64,000 nucleotides of DNA from Kineococcus rhizosphaerae (lineage in GTDB: Bacteria; Actinomycetota; Actinomycetes; Actinomycetales; Kineococcaceae). The stretch covers positions 248,001-312,000 of the forward strand of contig NZ_PVZF01000002.1 in assembly GCF_003002055.1 (NCBI RefSeq). The letters run 5' to 3'. Made by a program: the position numbers and the translations under genes. The notes beneath the pieces are model-generated. The model made no database searches and was not told the DNA's origin. It saw only the letters and a program-made list of their open reading frames with translations. Shown one piece after another: positions 53,017 through 61,946 of the stretch; position 1 is the stretch's first letter; each line of letters begins with the position of its first letter.

Positions 53017-54399
53017 GTGGCCGCATCCCGCCTCGACGCCGTCATCAACCTCGCCAAGCGGCGGGGGTTCGTGTTCCCGTCGGGGGAGATCTACGGCGGC
53101 ACGCGCTCCGCCTGGGACTACGGACCCCTGGGCGTGGAGCTGAAGGAGAACATCAAGCGCCAGTGGTGGCGCACGATGGTCTCCACCCGCGACGACGTCG
53201 TGGGCCTGGACTCCGCCGTCATCCTGCCCCGGCGCGTGTGGGAGGCCTCCGGGCACGTCGCCGTCTTCACCGACCCCCTGGTGGAGTCGCTGCAGACGCA
53301 CAAGCGCTACCGCGCCGACCACCTCCTGGAGGCCTACGAGGCCAAGCACGGCCACCCGCCGGAGAACGGCCTGGCCGACGTCCCCGACCCCGACACCGGC
53401 GTGCGGGGGCAGTGGACCGAGCCCAAGGACTTCTCGGGCCTCATGAAGACCTACCTCGGCGCGGTCGACAACGAGGAGGGGCTGCACTACCTGCGCCCCG
53501 AGACCGCCCAGGGCATCTTCGTGAACTTCGCCAACGTCATGGGCTCGGCCCGCAAGAAGCCGCCGTTCGGCATCGGCCAGATCGGCAAGAGCTTCCGCAA
53601 CGAGATCACGCCGGGCAACTTCATCTTCCGCACGCGCGAGTTCGAGCAGATGGAGATGGAGTTCTTCGTCGAGCCCGGCACCGACGAGCAGTGGCACCAG
53701 TACTGGCTCGACGAGCGCATGTCCTGGTACACGGGCCTGGGCATCGACGCGGGCAACCTGCGCTTCTACGAGCACGCCCAGGAGAAGCTGTCGCACTACT
53801 CCAAGCGGACCGTCGACATCGAGTACCGCTTCGGGTTCCAGGGCTCGGAGTGGGGCGAGCTGGAGGGCATCGCCAACCGCACCGACTACGACCTGTCGAC
53901 CCACTCCAAGGAGTCCGGCGTCGACCTGTCCTACTTCGATCAGACCAAGGGCGAGCGCTGGGTGCCCTACGTCATCGAACCCGCAGCCGGGCTGACGCGC
54001 TCCCTCATGGCGTTCCTCGTCGACGCCTACACCGAGGACGAGGCCCCCAACACCAAGGGCGGCGTCGACAAGCGCACCGTCCTGCGCCTTGACCACCGCC
54101 TCGCCCCCGTCAAGGCCGCGGTGTTCCCGTTGTCCCGCAACGAGCAGCTCTCGCCCAAGGCCAAGGACCTCGCCGCCGAGCTGCGCAAGCACTGGAACGT
54201 CGAGTTCGACGACGCCGGCGCCATCGGCCGCCGCTACCGCCGTCACGACGAGGTCGGCACGCCGTACTGCATCACGGTCGACTTCGACACCCTGGAGGAC
54301 CAGGCCGTGACCATCCGCGAACGCGACACCATGGCGCAGGAACGCGTCGGGCTGTCCCAGGTCGCGCAGTGGCTCGGGGCGCGCCTGCTCGGAGCCTGA
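53017..54399 (+). CDS. glyS: Glycine--tRNA ligase (class II, alpha2 type)
   Basis: 460 residues, the single-chain dimeric form. [18 protein letters not shown]-like motif (here [12 protein letters not shown]), motif 2 [16 protein letters not shown] with FEQMEMEFF, motif 3 near [14 protein letters not shown], then the anticodon-binding domain ([15 protein letters not shown]...). GTG 53017 has GGAG upstream; TAACCT at 52945-52950 is a -10 candidate. No T-box-like leader was recognised. Confidence 0.96.
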   Translation: MAASRLDAVINLAKRRGFVFPSGEIYGGTRSAWDYGPLGVELKENIKRQWWRTMVSTRDDVVGLDSAVILPRRVWEASGHVAVFTDPLVESLQTHKRYRADHLLEAYEAKHGHPPENGLADVPDPDTGVRGQWTEPKDFSGLMKTYLGAVDNEEGLHYLRPETAQGIFVNFANVMGSARKKPPFGIGQIGKSFRNEITPGNFIFRTREFEQMEMEFFVEPGTDEQWHQYWLDERMSWYTGLGIDAGNLRFYEHAQEKLSHYSKRTVDIEYRFGFQGSEWGELEGIANRTDYDLSTHSKESGVDLSYFDQTKGERWVPYVIEPAAGLTRSLMAFLVDAYTEDEAPNTKGGVDKRTVLRLDHRLAPVKAAVFPLSRNEQLSPKAKDLAAELRKHWNVEFDDAGAIGRRYRRHDEVGTPYCITVDFDTLEDQAVTIRERDTMAQERVGLSQVAQWLGARLLGA

Positions 54400-54409
54400 C
54401 CGCCCGGCT

Positions 54410-54457
54410 CCGGGGCCCGCACCCGTCCCGCTCGCGCGGGAGGGGTGCGGGCCCCGG
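54410..54457 (+). terminator. Terminator hairpin of glyS
   Basis: CCGGGGCCCGCACCC (54410-54424) pairs exactly with GGGTGCGGGCCCCGG (54443-54457), 15 bp, with an inner CCCGC-TCGC-GCGGG. It starts 11 nt after the stop codon. Confidence 0.85.
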
Positions 54458-54481
54458 CGTCGTCCCGGTTAGATTCGGCCC

Positions 54482-54928
54482 GTGGAACAGCGGTTCGGCA
54501 TCGGCGAGGTCAGCGACCTGACGGGCATCGGCGTCGACGCCCTGCGCTTCTACGAGCGCGAAGGGCTGATGGTCGAACCCGTCCACCGCGACAGCGCCGG
54601 CCGCCGCAGCTTCAGCCCCGCCGAGGTCGAGTGGCTGCGGATGTGCGCCACGTTCCGCACCACGGGGATGCCGCTGTCCGACATCGCCCGCTACGCGGCC
54701 CTCGTCCGCGCGGGCGAGGGCAACGAGGCCGAACGGCTCGACCTGCTCGCCGGGCACCAGCGCCGCGTCGAGCAGCAGCTCGCCGACCTGGCCGGGGCCC
54801 GCGACACCATCGCGTTCAAGGTCGACCTGTACCGGGCCCGGCTCGCCGAGGGCACCGCCGCGCAGCTGTGGACCGGGCAGCCGCCGGACTGCACCCCCGC
54901 ACCCGCGGCGCACGACGAGGTGGCGTGA
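54482..54928 (+). CDS. MerR family transcriptional regulator
   Basis: 148 residues. FGIGEVSDLTGIGVDALRFYEREGL is the MerR helix-turn-helix, followed by a dimerisation coiled coil (HQRRVEQQLADLAGARDTI) and a short tail without metal cysteines. GTG 54482 lies 6 nt after TAGATT (54470-54475), a leaderless start. The stop overlaps the benE start by 4 nt, so it probably controls that transporter and its own message. Confidence 0.92.
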   Translation: MEQRFGIGEVSDLTGIGVDALRFYEREGLMVEPVHRDSAGRRSFSPAEVEWLRMCATFRTTGMPLSDIARYAALVRAGEGNEAERLDLLAGHQRRVEQQLADLAGARDTIAFKVDLYRARLAEGTAAQLWTGQPPDCTPAPAAHDEVA

Positions 54929-56121
54929 GCGCCCAGCACCGACGACGTGCGGAAGGACTCACCCAGCCCGTCTCGGCCGGGGCCGTCGCGGCCGTCACCG
55001 GGTTCGCGTCGTCCTTCGTCCTCGTCCTGGCGGGGTTCGCCGCCGTCGGCGCCGGCCCCGAACAGGCCGCGTCCGGGTTGTTCGCGCTGTGCCTGGCCCA
55101 GTTCGCCGTCGCCTCCCTGCTGTCCTGGCGGACCCGGCTGCCGCTGTCCTTCGTGTGGTCCACCCCCGGCGCGGCGCTGCTCGTCGCCGCCCAAGGGCGG
55201 ACGGGGTCGATCGCGGCGGCCGTCGGGGCCTTCCTGCTGTGCGCGCTGCTCGTCGTCGTGACCGGGGCGTGGCCCGCGCTGGCCCGGCTCGTGCGCCGGG
55301 TCCCCACGCCCGTGGCCGGTGCGCTGCTCGCCGGGGTGCTGCTCCCGCTGTGCCTGGCCCCCGTCTCCGCCGTCCGCGTCCACCCCGTCGCGGCCGTGTG
55401 CGTCACCCTCGTCTGGCTCGTGCTGCGCCGCCTCGCGCGGGCCGCCGCGATCCCCGCCGCGATGGTCGTCGCCCTGGGGTTCACCGTCGCCGGGCTGCCC
55501 GCGGCGGTGTCCCTGGAGTGGGTCCCGCGCCTGCTGCCCGTGACCCCTCAGCTCGACCCGTTCGTCCTGGTCTCCCTCGGCGTCCCCCTGTACGTCGTCA
55601 CCATGGCCGGGCAGAACATCCCGGGCTTCACCATCCTGGAGACCCTCGGGTACGACCGCGTCCCGACCGGTCGCGTGCTCGTCGGGGCGGGCGTCGGCAG
55701 CGGTCTCGCCGCGGTGTTCGGCGGGCACGCCGTGAACCTGTCCGCCCTGGCCGCCGGGATCATCGCCGGGCCCGGTGCGGGCCGCGACCCCTCGCGCCGC
55801 TGGATCGCCGCGGTCGCCGGGGGAGCGGGCTACCTCGTCCTGGGTCTGCTCGCCGCCCCCATCGCCGGTCTCGTCGGGGGCACCGACCCGGTCCTCGTCG
55901 AGGCCGTCGCCGGGTTGGCCCTGCTCGACTCGTTCGTCGGCGGGCTCGTCTCGGCGCTCGCCGAACCCGCCCACCGCGTCACGGCCGGGCTGACGTTCGC
56001 CGTCGTCGCCTCCGGGGTGGCCTTCGCGGGCATCGGCAGCGCCTTCTGGGGCCTGGTCGCCGGGCTCGTCGTCCACGCCTGGCTGTCGCGACCCGTGACA
56101 TCCGTCACGGGTGGGTCGTGA
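54925..56121 (+). CDS. benE: Benzoate/H+ symporter, BenE family
   Basis: 398 residues, about 12 membrane helices in the BenE arrangement, with GFASSFVLVLAGFAAVGA near the start, VWSTPGAALL (conserved signature near residue 75) and MAGQNIPGFTILETLGY. It would import benzoate or a related aromatic acid. GTG 54925 overlaps the merR stop. No benzoate-degrading genes are in the window. Confidence 0.9.
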   Translation: MSAQHRRRAEGLTQPVSAGAVAAVTGFASSFVLVLAGFAAVGAGPEQAASGLFALCLAQFAVASLLSWRTRLPLSFVWSTPGAALLVAAQGRTGSIAAAVGAFLLCALLVVVTGAWPALARLVRRVPTPVAGALLAGVLLPLCLAPVSAVRVHPVAAVCVTLVWLVLRRLARAAAIPAAMVVALGFTVAGLPAAVSLEWVPRLLPVTPQLDPFVLVSLGVPLYVVTMAGQNIPGFTILETLGYDRVPTGRVLVGAGVGSGLAAVFGGHAVNLSALAAGIIAGPGAGRDPSRRWIAAVAGGAGYLVLGLLAAPIAGLVGGTDPVLVEAVAGLALLDSFVGGLVSALAEPAHRVTAGLTFAVVASGVAFAGIGSAFWGLVAGLVVHAWLSRPVTSVTGGS

Positions 56122-56167
56122 CGCGGGGCCGAGGTGCCCGGCCGGCGGGCGCGCCAGAGTTCCCGTC

Positions 56168-57106
56168 ATGGAGAGCACAGCAACGTCAGCGGCGGGCGTC
56201 TCGACCCGGACCGGGGCACCGCCGGCCATCGCGATCGACGCCCTGACCAAGCGGTTCGGCCAGGTCAGCGCCATCGACGGGCTCGACCTGGTCGTGCAGC
56301 CGGGCGAGGTCGTCGCGTTCCTCGGTCCCAACGGGGCCGGCAAGACCTCCACCATCGACGTCGTCCTGGGCCTGTCGCAGCCCACCTCCGGGTCGGTCTC
56401 CGTGTACGGCACGACCCCGCGCGAGGCCGTCGCCCACGGCTGGGTCTCGGCCGTCATGCAGACCGGCGGGCTGCTGCGCGACCTCACCGTCCGCGAGACC
56501 GTCGAGATGACCGCCTCCCTGTTCGCCCGCACCCAGCCCGTCGACGTCGTCCTCGAACGCGCCGGGATCTCCCCGATCGCCGGCCGCCGCGTCGGCAAGT
56601 GCTCCGGCGGTGAGCAGCAGCGGCTGCGCTTCGCGATGGCCCTGCTGCCCGACCCCCGCCTGCTCGTCCTCGACGAACCCACCACCGGCATGGACGTCGA
56701 GGGTCGGCGCGCGTTCTGGTCCGCGATCCGCGACGACGCCCGCCTCGGGCGGACCGTCGTGTTCGCCACCCACTACCTCGAGGAGGCCGACACCTACGCC
56801 GACCGGATCGTCCTCGTCGCCCACGGCAGGGTCGTCGCCGACGGCACCCCCTCGCAGATCAAGGCGTTGTCCTCCGGCCGCGTCGTGCGCGCCACCTGGC
56901 CCGGCGTCCGGCTCGCCGACCTCGACGGCCTGCCCGGCGTCGACGACCTCGAAGTCAACGGCGACGTGGTCCTCGTGCACGCCAACGACTCCGACGCCGT
57001 CGCCCGCCACCTGCTGACCCGCACCCCCGCCACCGACCTCGAGATCACCGCCCGCGGGCTCGAGGACGCCTTCGTCTCCCTGACCAGTTCGGAGGTCACC
57101 CGATGA
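56168..57106 (+). CDS. ABC transporter ATP-binding protein
   Basis: 312 residues. Walker A GPNGAGKTST near residue 57, signature CSGGEQQRLRFAMALL, Walker B LLVLDEPTTGMD and the H-loop FATHYLEEA. The C-terminal extension (RVVRATWPGVRLADLD...) is that of DrrA/NatA-type exporters. ATG 56168 is preceded by a weak CAGAGT box 7 nt upstream. Its stop overlaps the permease start by 4 nt (ATGA). Confidence 0.93.
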   Translation: MESTATSAAGVSTRTGAPPAIAIDALTKRFGQVSAIDGLDLVVQPGEVVAFLGPNGAGKTSTIDVVLGLSQPTSGSVSVYGTTPREAVAHGWVSAVMQTGGLLRDLTVRETVEMTASLFARTQPVDVVLERAGISPIAGRRVGKCSGGEQQRLRFAMALLPDPRLLVLDEPTTGMDVEGRRAFWSAIRDDARLGRTVVFATHYLEEADTYADRIVLVAHGRVVADGTPSQIKALSSGRVVRATWPGVRLADLDGLPGVDDLEVNGDVVLVHANDSDAVARHLLTRTPATDLEITARGLEDAFVSLTSSEVTR

Positions 57107-57876
57107 GCACCACCCCCGCCGCCGTCACCAGCGCGCCCGCCCCCGGCGTCCCGCGCGGACTCGTCAACCCCGTCTACGTCCGGCTCGACGTCAAGCGCGT
57201 CCTGCGCAACCGCCGCACGCTGATCTTCACCGTCGTCATGCCGATCGTCTTCTACTTCGCGTTCGGCGCCTCCCAGAGCTCGGCCGACGCCAAGGGCTAC
57301 GTCATGCTCAGCTTCGCCGTCTACGGGGCGATGGTCGCCGCCACCAGCGTCGGGGCGTCCGTGGCCGTCGAACGCGCCAGCGGCTGGAGCCGGCAACTGC
57401 GCCTGACGCCCATGCGCCCGGCCACCTACGTCGCCAGCAAGGTCATCGCCGCGGCGAGCATCGCGTTCGTCCCCGTCGTCGTCGAGCTCGTCATCGGCGC
57501 CGTGACGGGTGCTCGGATGCCGGCGCGGGCCTGGGTGATCGGCGGGCTCGTCGCCTGGATCGGCTCGCTCGTCTTCGCCGCCCTCGGCCTGGCCATCGGC
57601 TACCTCGTGCCGTCCGAGAACGCCATGCAGGTCATGGGGCCGGTGCTGGCCCTGCTGGCCCTCATGGGCGGGCTCTTCGTCCCGATCTCCCTGTTCAGCC
57701 ACGGGCTGCAGACGGTCGCCTCCTTCACGCCCGCCTACGGGGTCGGGATCCTCGCGCACTGGGGGCTGGAGCACAGCGGCTCGTTCGTCGGCGCCGTCGC
57801 GAACCTCGTGGTCTGGACGGTCCTGTTCGGCGCGGCCGCGGCGTGGTTGTTCCGCCGCGACACCGGGCGCGTGTGA
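57103..57876 (+). CDS. ABC-2 type transporter permease
   Basis: 257 residues, six membrane helices of the ABC2 fold: LNRRTLIFTVVMPIVFYFAF-like segment, SVAVERASGWSRQLRLTPMRP (the conserved cytoplasmic loop) and GPVLALLALMGGLFVPISLF. With the ATPase it probably exports a lipid, drug or peptide. The stop overlaps the kinase start by 4 nt. Confidence 0.92.
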   Translation: MSTTPAAVTSAPAPGVPRGLVNPVYVRLDVKRVLRNRRTLIFTVVMPIVFYFAFGASQSSADAKGYVMLSFAVYGAMVAATSVGASVAVERASGWSRQLRLTPMRPATYVASKVIAAASIAFVPVVVELVIGAVTGARMPARAWVIGGLVAWIGSLVFAALGLAIGYLVPSENAMQVMGPVLALLALMGGLFVPISLFSHGLQTVASFTPAYGVGILAHWGLEHSGSFVGAVANLVVWTVLFGAAAAWLFRRDTGRV

Positions 57877-59030
57877 CCGGCGGGAGGCCGGCGGCGGCGT
57901 GGGAGGGTTCTCCCGTGCCGCCGCCCGAACGCCTGCCCGCCATGCTCGTGCCGCGGATGCGCGGTGCGGGTTTCCTGTTCGCCGGGGTCTGGCTGCTGAT
58001 CCTCGTCCAGACCGTCGAGGACGCCTGGGCCAACCCCGACCGGGAACTGGGCCTGGCCTCCATCGCCGCCACCGCGGTGTTCGGCGCCACCTACTTCCTG
58101 CTGCTCAGCCGCGGGTGGGCGCGGATGCGCAGTTCCGGCAAGCTCGGCGTCTCCGCCCGTGAAGCCGTCCTCGGCCTGCTGGTGCTCGTCGCCCTCACGG
58201 CGCTCGTCGTCCCCGGGGCCGGGACCAGCGGGTTCAACACCGTCTACTTCGTGTGCGCGTACGCCGCCTTCGCGCTGCCCGTGCGCCCGGCCCTGGCGGT
58301 GTTCGTCGTCCTCATCGGCGGGGTGGCCCTGCTCGGGCGGTTCGTCCCCGGCTGGTCCGACCTGGAGGGCACCGCGATCGGTTCCTTCTTCGCGGCCGTG
58401 GCGACGCTGGGCACGAGCCGGCTCATCGCCCGCGGCCGGCAACTGGCCGCCGCCCAGCAGGACCTCGCCCGCCTCGCCGTCACCGAGGAACGCGCCCGGT
58501 TCTCCCGCGACCTGCACGACCTGCTCGGGCACTCCCTGACCGTCATCACCCTCAAGGCCGAACTCGCCGGCCGCCTCCTCGACGTCGACGTCGACCGCGC
58601 CCGCACCGAGGTCGCCGACGTCGAACGACTGGCGCGCACCGCGTTGACCGACGTCCGCGCCGCGCTGGAGGGGTACCGGGAGGTGTCGCTGGGCACCGAG
58701 GTCGCCGGGGCCCGGCAGGCCCTGGCGGCCGCGGGGATCACCGCGAACCTTCCCGGCTCCGTCGAGGAGGTCCCCGCCGAGGCGCAGGAACTGTTCGGCT
58801 GGGCGGTGCGCGAGGGCGTCACCAACGTCGTGCGGCACTCCGGCGCCCGCACCTGCTGGGTCTCGGTGTCCTCGTCCTGCGTGGTCGTGGCCGACGACGG
58901 GTGCGGGCCCCGGCCCGGGGTCGGCGGGTCGGGACTGGCCGGGCTGTCGTCGCGCGCGAAGGAGGCCGGGGCCGCGGTGACCGTGGGCCGTTCCGAGCAC
59001 GGCGGTTTCGAACTGGCGGTGCGCCGGTGA
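57873..59030 (+). CDS. Sensor histidine kinase (DesK/NarL-partner type)
   Basis: 385 residues. Five or six membrane helices (about 25-185) without a large extracellular domain, then the HisKA_3 phosphoacceptor region RFSRDLHDLLGHSLTVI near residue 220, and a HATPase domain (EGVTNVVRHSGAR, VVADDGCGPRPGVGGSGLAGL). This resembles DesK, which senses membrane state. GTG 57873 overlaps the permease stop; GTG 57915 is an alternative. Confidence 0.9.
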   Translation: MTGGRPAAAWEGSPVPPPERLPAMLVPRMRGAGFLFAGVWLLILVQTVEDAWANPDRELGLASIAATAVFGATYFLLLSRGWARMRSSGKLGVSAREAVLGLLVLVALTALVVPGAGTSGFNTVYFVCAYAAFALPVRPALAVFVVLIGGVALLGRFVPGWSDLEGTAIGSFFAAVATLGTSRLIARGRQLAAAQQDLARLAVTEERARFSRDLHDLLGHSLTVITLKAELAGRLLDVDVDRARTEVADVERLARTALTDVRAALEGYREVSLGTEVAGARQALAAAGITANLPGSVEEVPAEAQELFGWAVREGVTNVVRHSGARTCWVSVSSSCVVVADDGCGPRPGVGGSGLAGLSSRAKEAGAAVTVGRSEHGGFELAVRR

Positions 59031-59635
59031 TCCGGCTGCTGCTGGTCGACGACCAGGCCCTCGTGCGCGGCGCCCTCGCCGCGCTGCTGTCCCTGGAGGG
59101 CGACCTCGAGGTCGTCGGGGAGGTCGCCCGCGGCGACGCCGTCGTCGAGGCGTGCCGGGAACTGCGGCCCGACGTCGTGCTCATGGACATCGAGATGCCC
59201 GGCCTGGACGGCATCGCCGCCACCGCCGCCGTCCGCCGGGCCCTGCCGGCCGTGAAGGTCCTCGTCGTCACCACCTTCGGCCGCCCCGGCTACCTGCGGC
59301 GCGGGATGGAGGCCGGTGCGTCGGGGTTCGTCGTCAAGGACACCCCCGCCCGCGAACTCGCCGACGTCGTGCGCCGCGTCGCCGCGGGCCTGCGCGTCGT
59401 CGACCCGGCCCTGGCCGCCGAGTCCCTCGCCGCCGGGGTGAACCCCCTCACCGAGCGGGAGACCGGGGTGCTGCGGGCCGCCCGGACCGGGTGCACCGTG
59501 GCCGACATCGCCGTCGCGCTGAGCCTGTCCGAGGGGACCGTGCGCAACCACCTGTCCGCCGCGATCGGCAAGACCGGCGCCCGGACCCGCGCCGAGGCCG
59601 TGCGGCTGGCCGACGAGCGGGGGTGGCTGCTGTGA
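59027..59635 (+). CDS. LuxR-family response regulator (DesR-like)
   Basis: 202 residues. Receiver domain with phosphoacceptor Asp in VVLMDIEMPG near residue 53 and LLVDDQALVRGAL at the start, and a LuxR-type HTH (LTERETGVLRAARTGCTVADIA, then SEGTVRNHLSAAI). GTG 59027 overlaps the kinase stop. With the kinase and the ABC genes it forms a four-gene exporter/two-component operon; the likely target is the operon itself. Confidence 0.93.
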   Translation: MIRLLLVDDQALVRGALAALLSLEGDLEVVGEVARGDAVVEACRELRPDVVLMDIEMPGLDGIAATAAVRRALPAVKVLVVTTFGRPGYLRRGMEAGASGFVVKDTPARELADVVRRVAAGLRVVDPALAAESLAAGVNPLTERETGVLRAARTGCTVADIAVALSLSEGTVRNHLSAAIGKTGARTRAEAVRLADERGWLL

Positions 59636-59656
59636 CCGCGGCGGGGGCGAGGTATT

Positions 59657-59707
59657 GGCACGTTGACTCCCCGGTCCCTTTGATCGAGACCGGGGAGTCA
59701 ACGTGCC
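59657..59707. repeat. 51-nt palindromic element, copy 2 (inverted orientation)
   Basis: GGCACGTTGACTCCCCGGTC (59657-59676) pairs with the inverse at 59688-59707, 20 bp, loop of 11 containing TTTGATC, the reverse of the GATCAAA loop of copies 1 and 3. It starts 22 nt after the response regulator stop and ends 6 bp before the convergent DUF559 gene's stop. Confidence 0.92.
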
Positions 59708-59713
59708 GGAACC

Positions 59714-60646
59714 TCAACGTCGGCGGCGGGCCGTCTCGAGGATCCGAGTCAGCTGGCGCAGGAACCCCTGCGGGTCAGCCCGCACGTCGTGCGGTGCTGT
59801 GGTCATGACCAGCAGGCCCGCTTCCGCGTACCGACGTTGCTTCGCCTGGGTCCGGCGGACGGCGGAGGGGGACGAGTGCCACTGGAAACCGTCGACCTCG
59901 AGCACCACGCCGAGTTCCGGCCAGTAGGCGTCACCCAGACCGAGGAACACGCCGTCGACGACCACCGCCTCGTTCCAGAGCGGCTGGGGGAGAGCGGTCC
60001 CGGCGATGATCGCCCGGACTTCCCCCTCGGCGGCGCTGCGGGTGCCGTCGGCGACCTCGCCCACGACCAGCCGCGCCGGTGCGCTCCGTTGGCGAGGGCC
60101 CCTGAAGACCTCGTCGCGCAACTGACCCACGGTGCAGCGTCGTTGCTGGAGCACCTGACCGAAGATCTCACGTACGGACGCCACGTCGGCTCCGTGACGG
60201 GACGCGTCAGCGGCGGCGCGAGACGGTGATGCGACGCGGCAGCCGTTGACGACCGTGGTGTCGGGTCGACGCTGGGTGCGTTCGACCACGACGAAACCCG
60301 ACGACAATCGTTTCTGGGACCACGGGATGAGGACCAGGACCTCGTCGGGGACGGGGATCCGGTTCTGGGTCAGGCCGTGCAGGTCGAGGGCGTGCACCCC
60401 GCTGAGCACGGCGTGCGGTCCGCAGTAGGCCAGCGCTGCCCGGCGTCTCTGGTCGACGCTCAGTCGCCCCCGGTGGCCGGCGATGACGCCGGGGACCACG
60501 CGTTGCCACGGCCCGTGGGCGATCCACCGCGAGATGGTGCCCTTGCGCAGGCCGACGGCCTGCAGTTCGCGGTGCGTGGCGATGGAGTCCTGGCGGGCCA
60601 GCAGGGCGTCGACGTCGGCGGTGTCGAAACTTCGGTGGCGAGGCAT
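59714..60646 (-). CDS. AbiEi-like wHTH / DUF559 nuclease-like protein
   Basis: 310 residues. The N-terminal winged helix (ATHRELQAVGLRKGTISRW, HGPWQRVVPGVIAGH) resembles AbiEi antitoxin-type domains. The C-terminal DUF559 domain has a restriction-endonuclease-like (VSR) core: E in SAAEGEVRAI, D in LGLGDAYWPE, and E-x-D in VVLEVDGFQWH. Such proteins are widespread and multi-copy in Actinobacteria; function unknown. ATG 60646. It lies between two inverted 51-nt palindromes. Confidence 0.85.
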   Translation of the reverse strand: MPRHRSFDTADVDALLARQDSIATHRELQAVGLRKGTISRWIAHGPWQRVVPGVIAGHRGRLSVDQRRRAALAYCGPHAVLSGVHALDLHGLTQNRIPVPDEVLVLIPWSQKRLSSGFVVVERTQRRPDTTVVNGCRVASPSRAAADASRHGADVASVREIFGQVLQQRRCTVGQLRDEVFRGPRQRSAPARLVVGEVADGTRSAAEGEVRAIIAGTALPQPLWNEAVVVDGVFLGLGDAYWPELGVVLEVDGFQWHSSPSAVRRTQAKQRRYAEAGLLVMTTAPHDVRADPQGFLRQLTRILETARRRR

Positions 60647-60756
60647 GCTGCGGATGGTGCGCCGATCCCGGGACCCGGACGGCGCACGGGGCCGGGGACG
60701 TGTGGACAACTCGGGGCTTCTGCGCCTGTGCACACCGTTGATGGCGCCGGGGAGCG

Positions 60757-60807
60757 GGCACGTTGACTCCCCGGTCCCGATCAAAGCGACCGGGGAGTCA
60801 ACGTGCC
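60757..60807. repeat. 51-nt palindromic element, copy 3
   Basis: Arms 60757-60776 and 60788-60807 pair over 20 bp; loop CCGATCAAAGC. The minus-strand GGCACGTTGA of this element supplies the lacI stop codon (60798-60800). Confidence 0.92.
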
Positions 60808-61820
60808 GAAACCCCCGACCCCGCGCAGCCGCAGGAGTCGCGGTGGCGGAAGGTGGGGGGGATCCGCTCACGGCGGGGGGTCGGGGGGGCGGTGCCGTCG
60901 AGGCGCTCGAGGATCATCGTCACCGCGCGGGTCGCCATCGCGGGGACGTCCTGGTGGATGGCGGTGAGGCGGGGCTCGACGAGGTCGGCCCACTCGGGGT
61001 CGTCGTAGCAGACGAGGGCGACGTCGGTGGGGATGCGCAGGCCCAGGGTCCGCAGGGCGCGCAGGGTGCCGACGGTCATGGAGTTGTTGCCGACGACGAC
61101 GGCGGTCGGTCGCTCACCCGCAGAGCTCGAGGAGAAGGCCGACAGGACGGCGGCCTCGGCGACGGCGGTCTCGCTGCGGCCGTCCAGGACGGTCCCGCTC
61201 AGGCCCCGGGCCGAGACGACGCGGGTGAAGCCCTCGCAGCGTTCGGACGTGGAGCTGAGCCCCTCGAGGCCGGCGACGAAGGCGAGGCGGGTGTGGCCGG
61301 CGTCGGCGAGGTGGCCGGTGAGCAGCGCGGTCGCCTCGACGTTCTCGGGAGCCACCTGGTCGAAGACGGAGCCGGCGAACCGGTCGAGCAGGACGGCGGG
61401 GATGCCGGCGCGCTCCAGGAAGGGCAGGGCCTCGTCGTCGGCGTGGACGGAGGGGGCCAGCAGCAGCCCGTCCACGCGCCGGTCGGCGAGCTCGTGGACG
61501 GCGCGCAGCTCCTCGACGGGGTCGTCGTGGGTGTCGGCCAGGACGAGGGAGTACCCGGCGCGGCGGGCGCTGGACTCGATGGAGGTCACGAGGTCGGCGA
61601 AGTGGGGGTTGGACACGAACCGGCTGGCCAGGCCCAGGGTCGTCGTGGAGGAGCGGGCCAGCGAGCGCGCCAGGGTGTTCTGCCGGTACCCCGTGCGGGC
61701 GATCGCGGCGAGCACGGCCTCGCGGGTGGGACCGCTCACGGTCCGGGTCCCGTTGAGGACGTGCGAGACGGTCGAGGCGTTCACCCCGGCCAGGCGGGCC
61801 ACGTCGGCCATCGTCACCAC
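60798..61820 (-). CDS. LacI family transcriptional regulator
   Basis: 340 residues. HTH ADVARLAGVNASTVSHVLNGTRTVS, then a periplasmic-binding-type domain (TLGLASRFVSNPHFADLV, DGLLLAPSVHAD, CYDDPEWADLV) which binds a sugar or derived effector. GTG 61820 has AGGAGG 8 nt upstream. A 24-bp palindrome of LacI type lies 48 bp upstream, between it and the divergent Usp gene. Its last codons and stop are part of the 51-nt palindrome. Confidence 0.93.
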   Translation of the reverse strand: MVTMADVARLAGVNASTVSHVLNGTRTVSGPTREAVLAAIARTGYRQNTLARSLARSSTTTLGLASRFVSNPHFADLVTSIESSARRAGYSLVLADTHDDPVEELRAVHELADRRVDGLLLAPSVHADDEALPFLERAGIPAVLLDRFAGSVFDQVAPENVEATALLTGHLADAGHTRLAFVAGLEGLSSTSERCEGFTRVVSARGLSGTVLDGRSETAVAEAAVLSAFSSSSAGERPTAVVVGNNSMTVGTLRALRTLGLRIPTDVALVCYDDPEWADLVEPRLTAIHQDVPAMATRAVTMILERLDGTAPPTPRRERIPPTFRHRDSCGCAGSGVSAR

Positions 61821-61867
61821 GGTCCCAGCCTCCTCTCCGTGGCGTCACGGTCCGGCAACACCGCCGG

Positions 61868-61905
61868 ACAAGCGCTTGCGCAAGCGCTTGTCAGGATTCT
61901 AGGGT
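61868..61905. promoter_or_regulatory. LacI-type double operator and promoter of the Usp gene
   Basis: Two CAAGCGCTTG boxes separated by CG form a perfect 24-bp palindrome at 61868-61891. TTGCGC (61876-61881), 18 nt, TAGGGT (61900-61905) reads rightwards as a promoter whose -35 lies inside it, so bound LacI would block it. Confidence 0.75.
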
Positions 61906-61946
61906 CTGACGTGCTAGAAGATCCATCGACGCGAGGGAGCGTTCGC

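Noticed and set aside
59657-60807. A classical insertion sequence around the DUF559 gene
   Set aside because: No transposase, no target-site duplication visible and the palindromes also occur alone elsewhere; kept only as a hypothesis of a REP-like unit.
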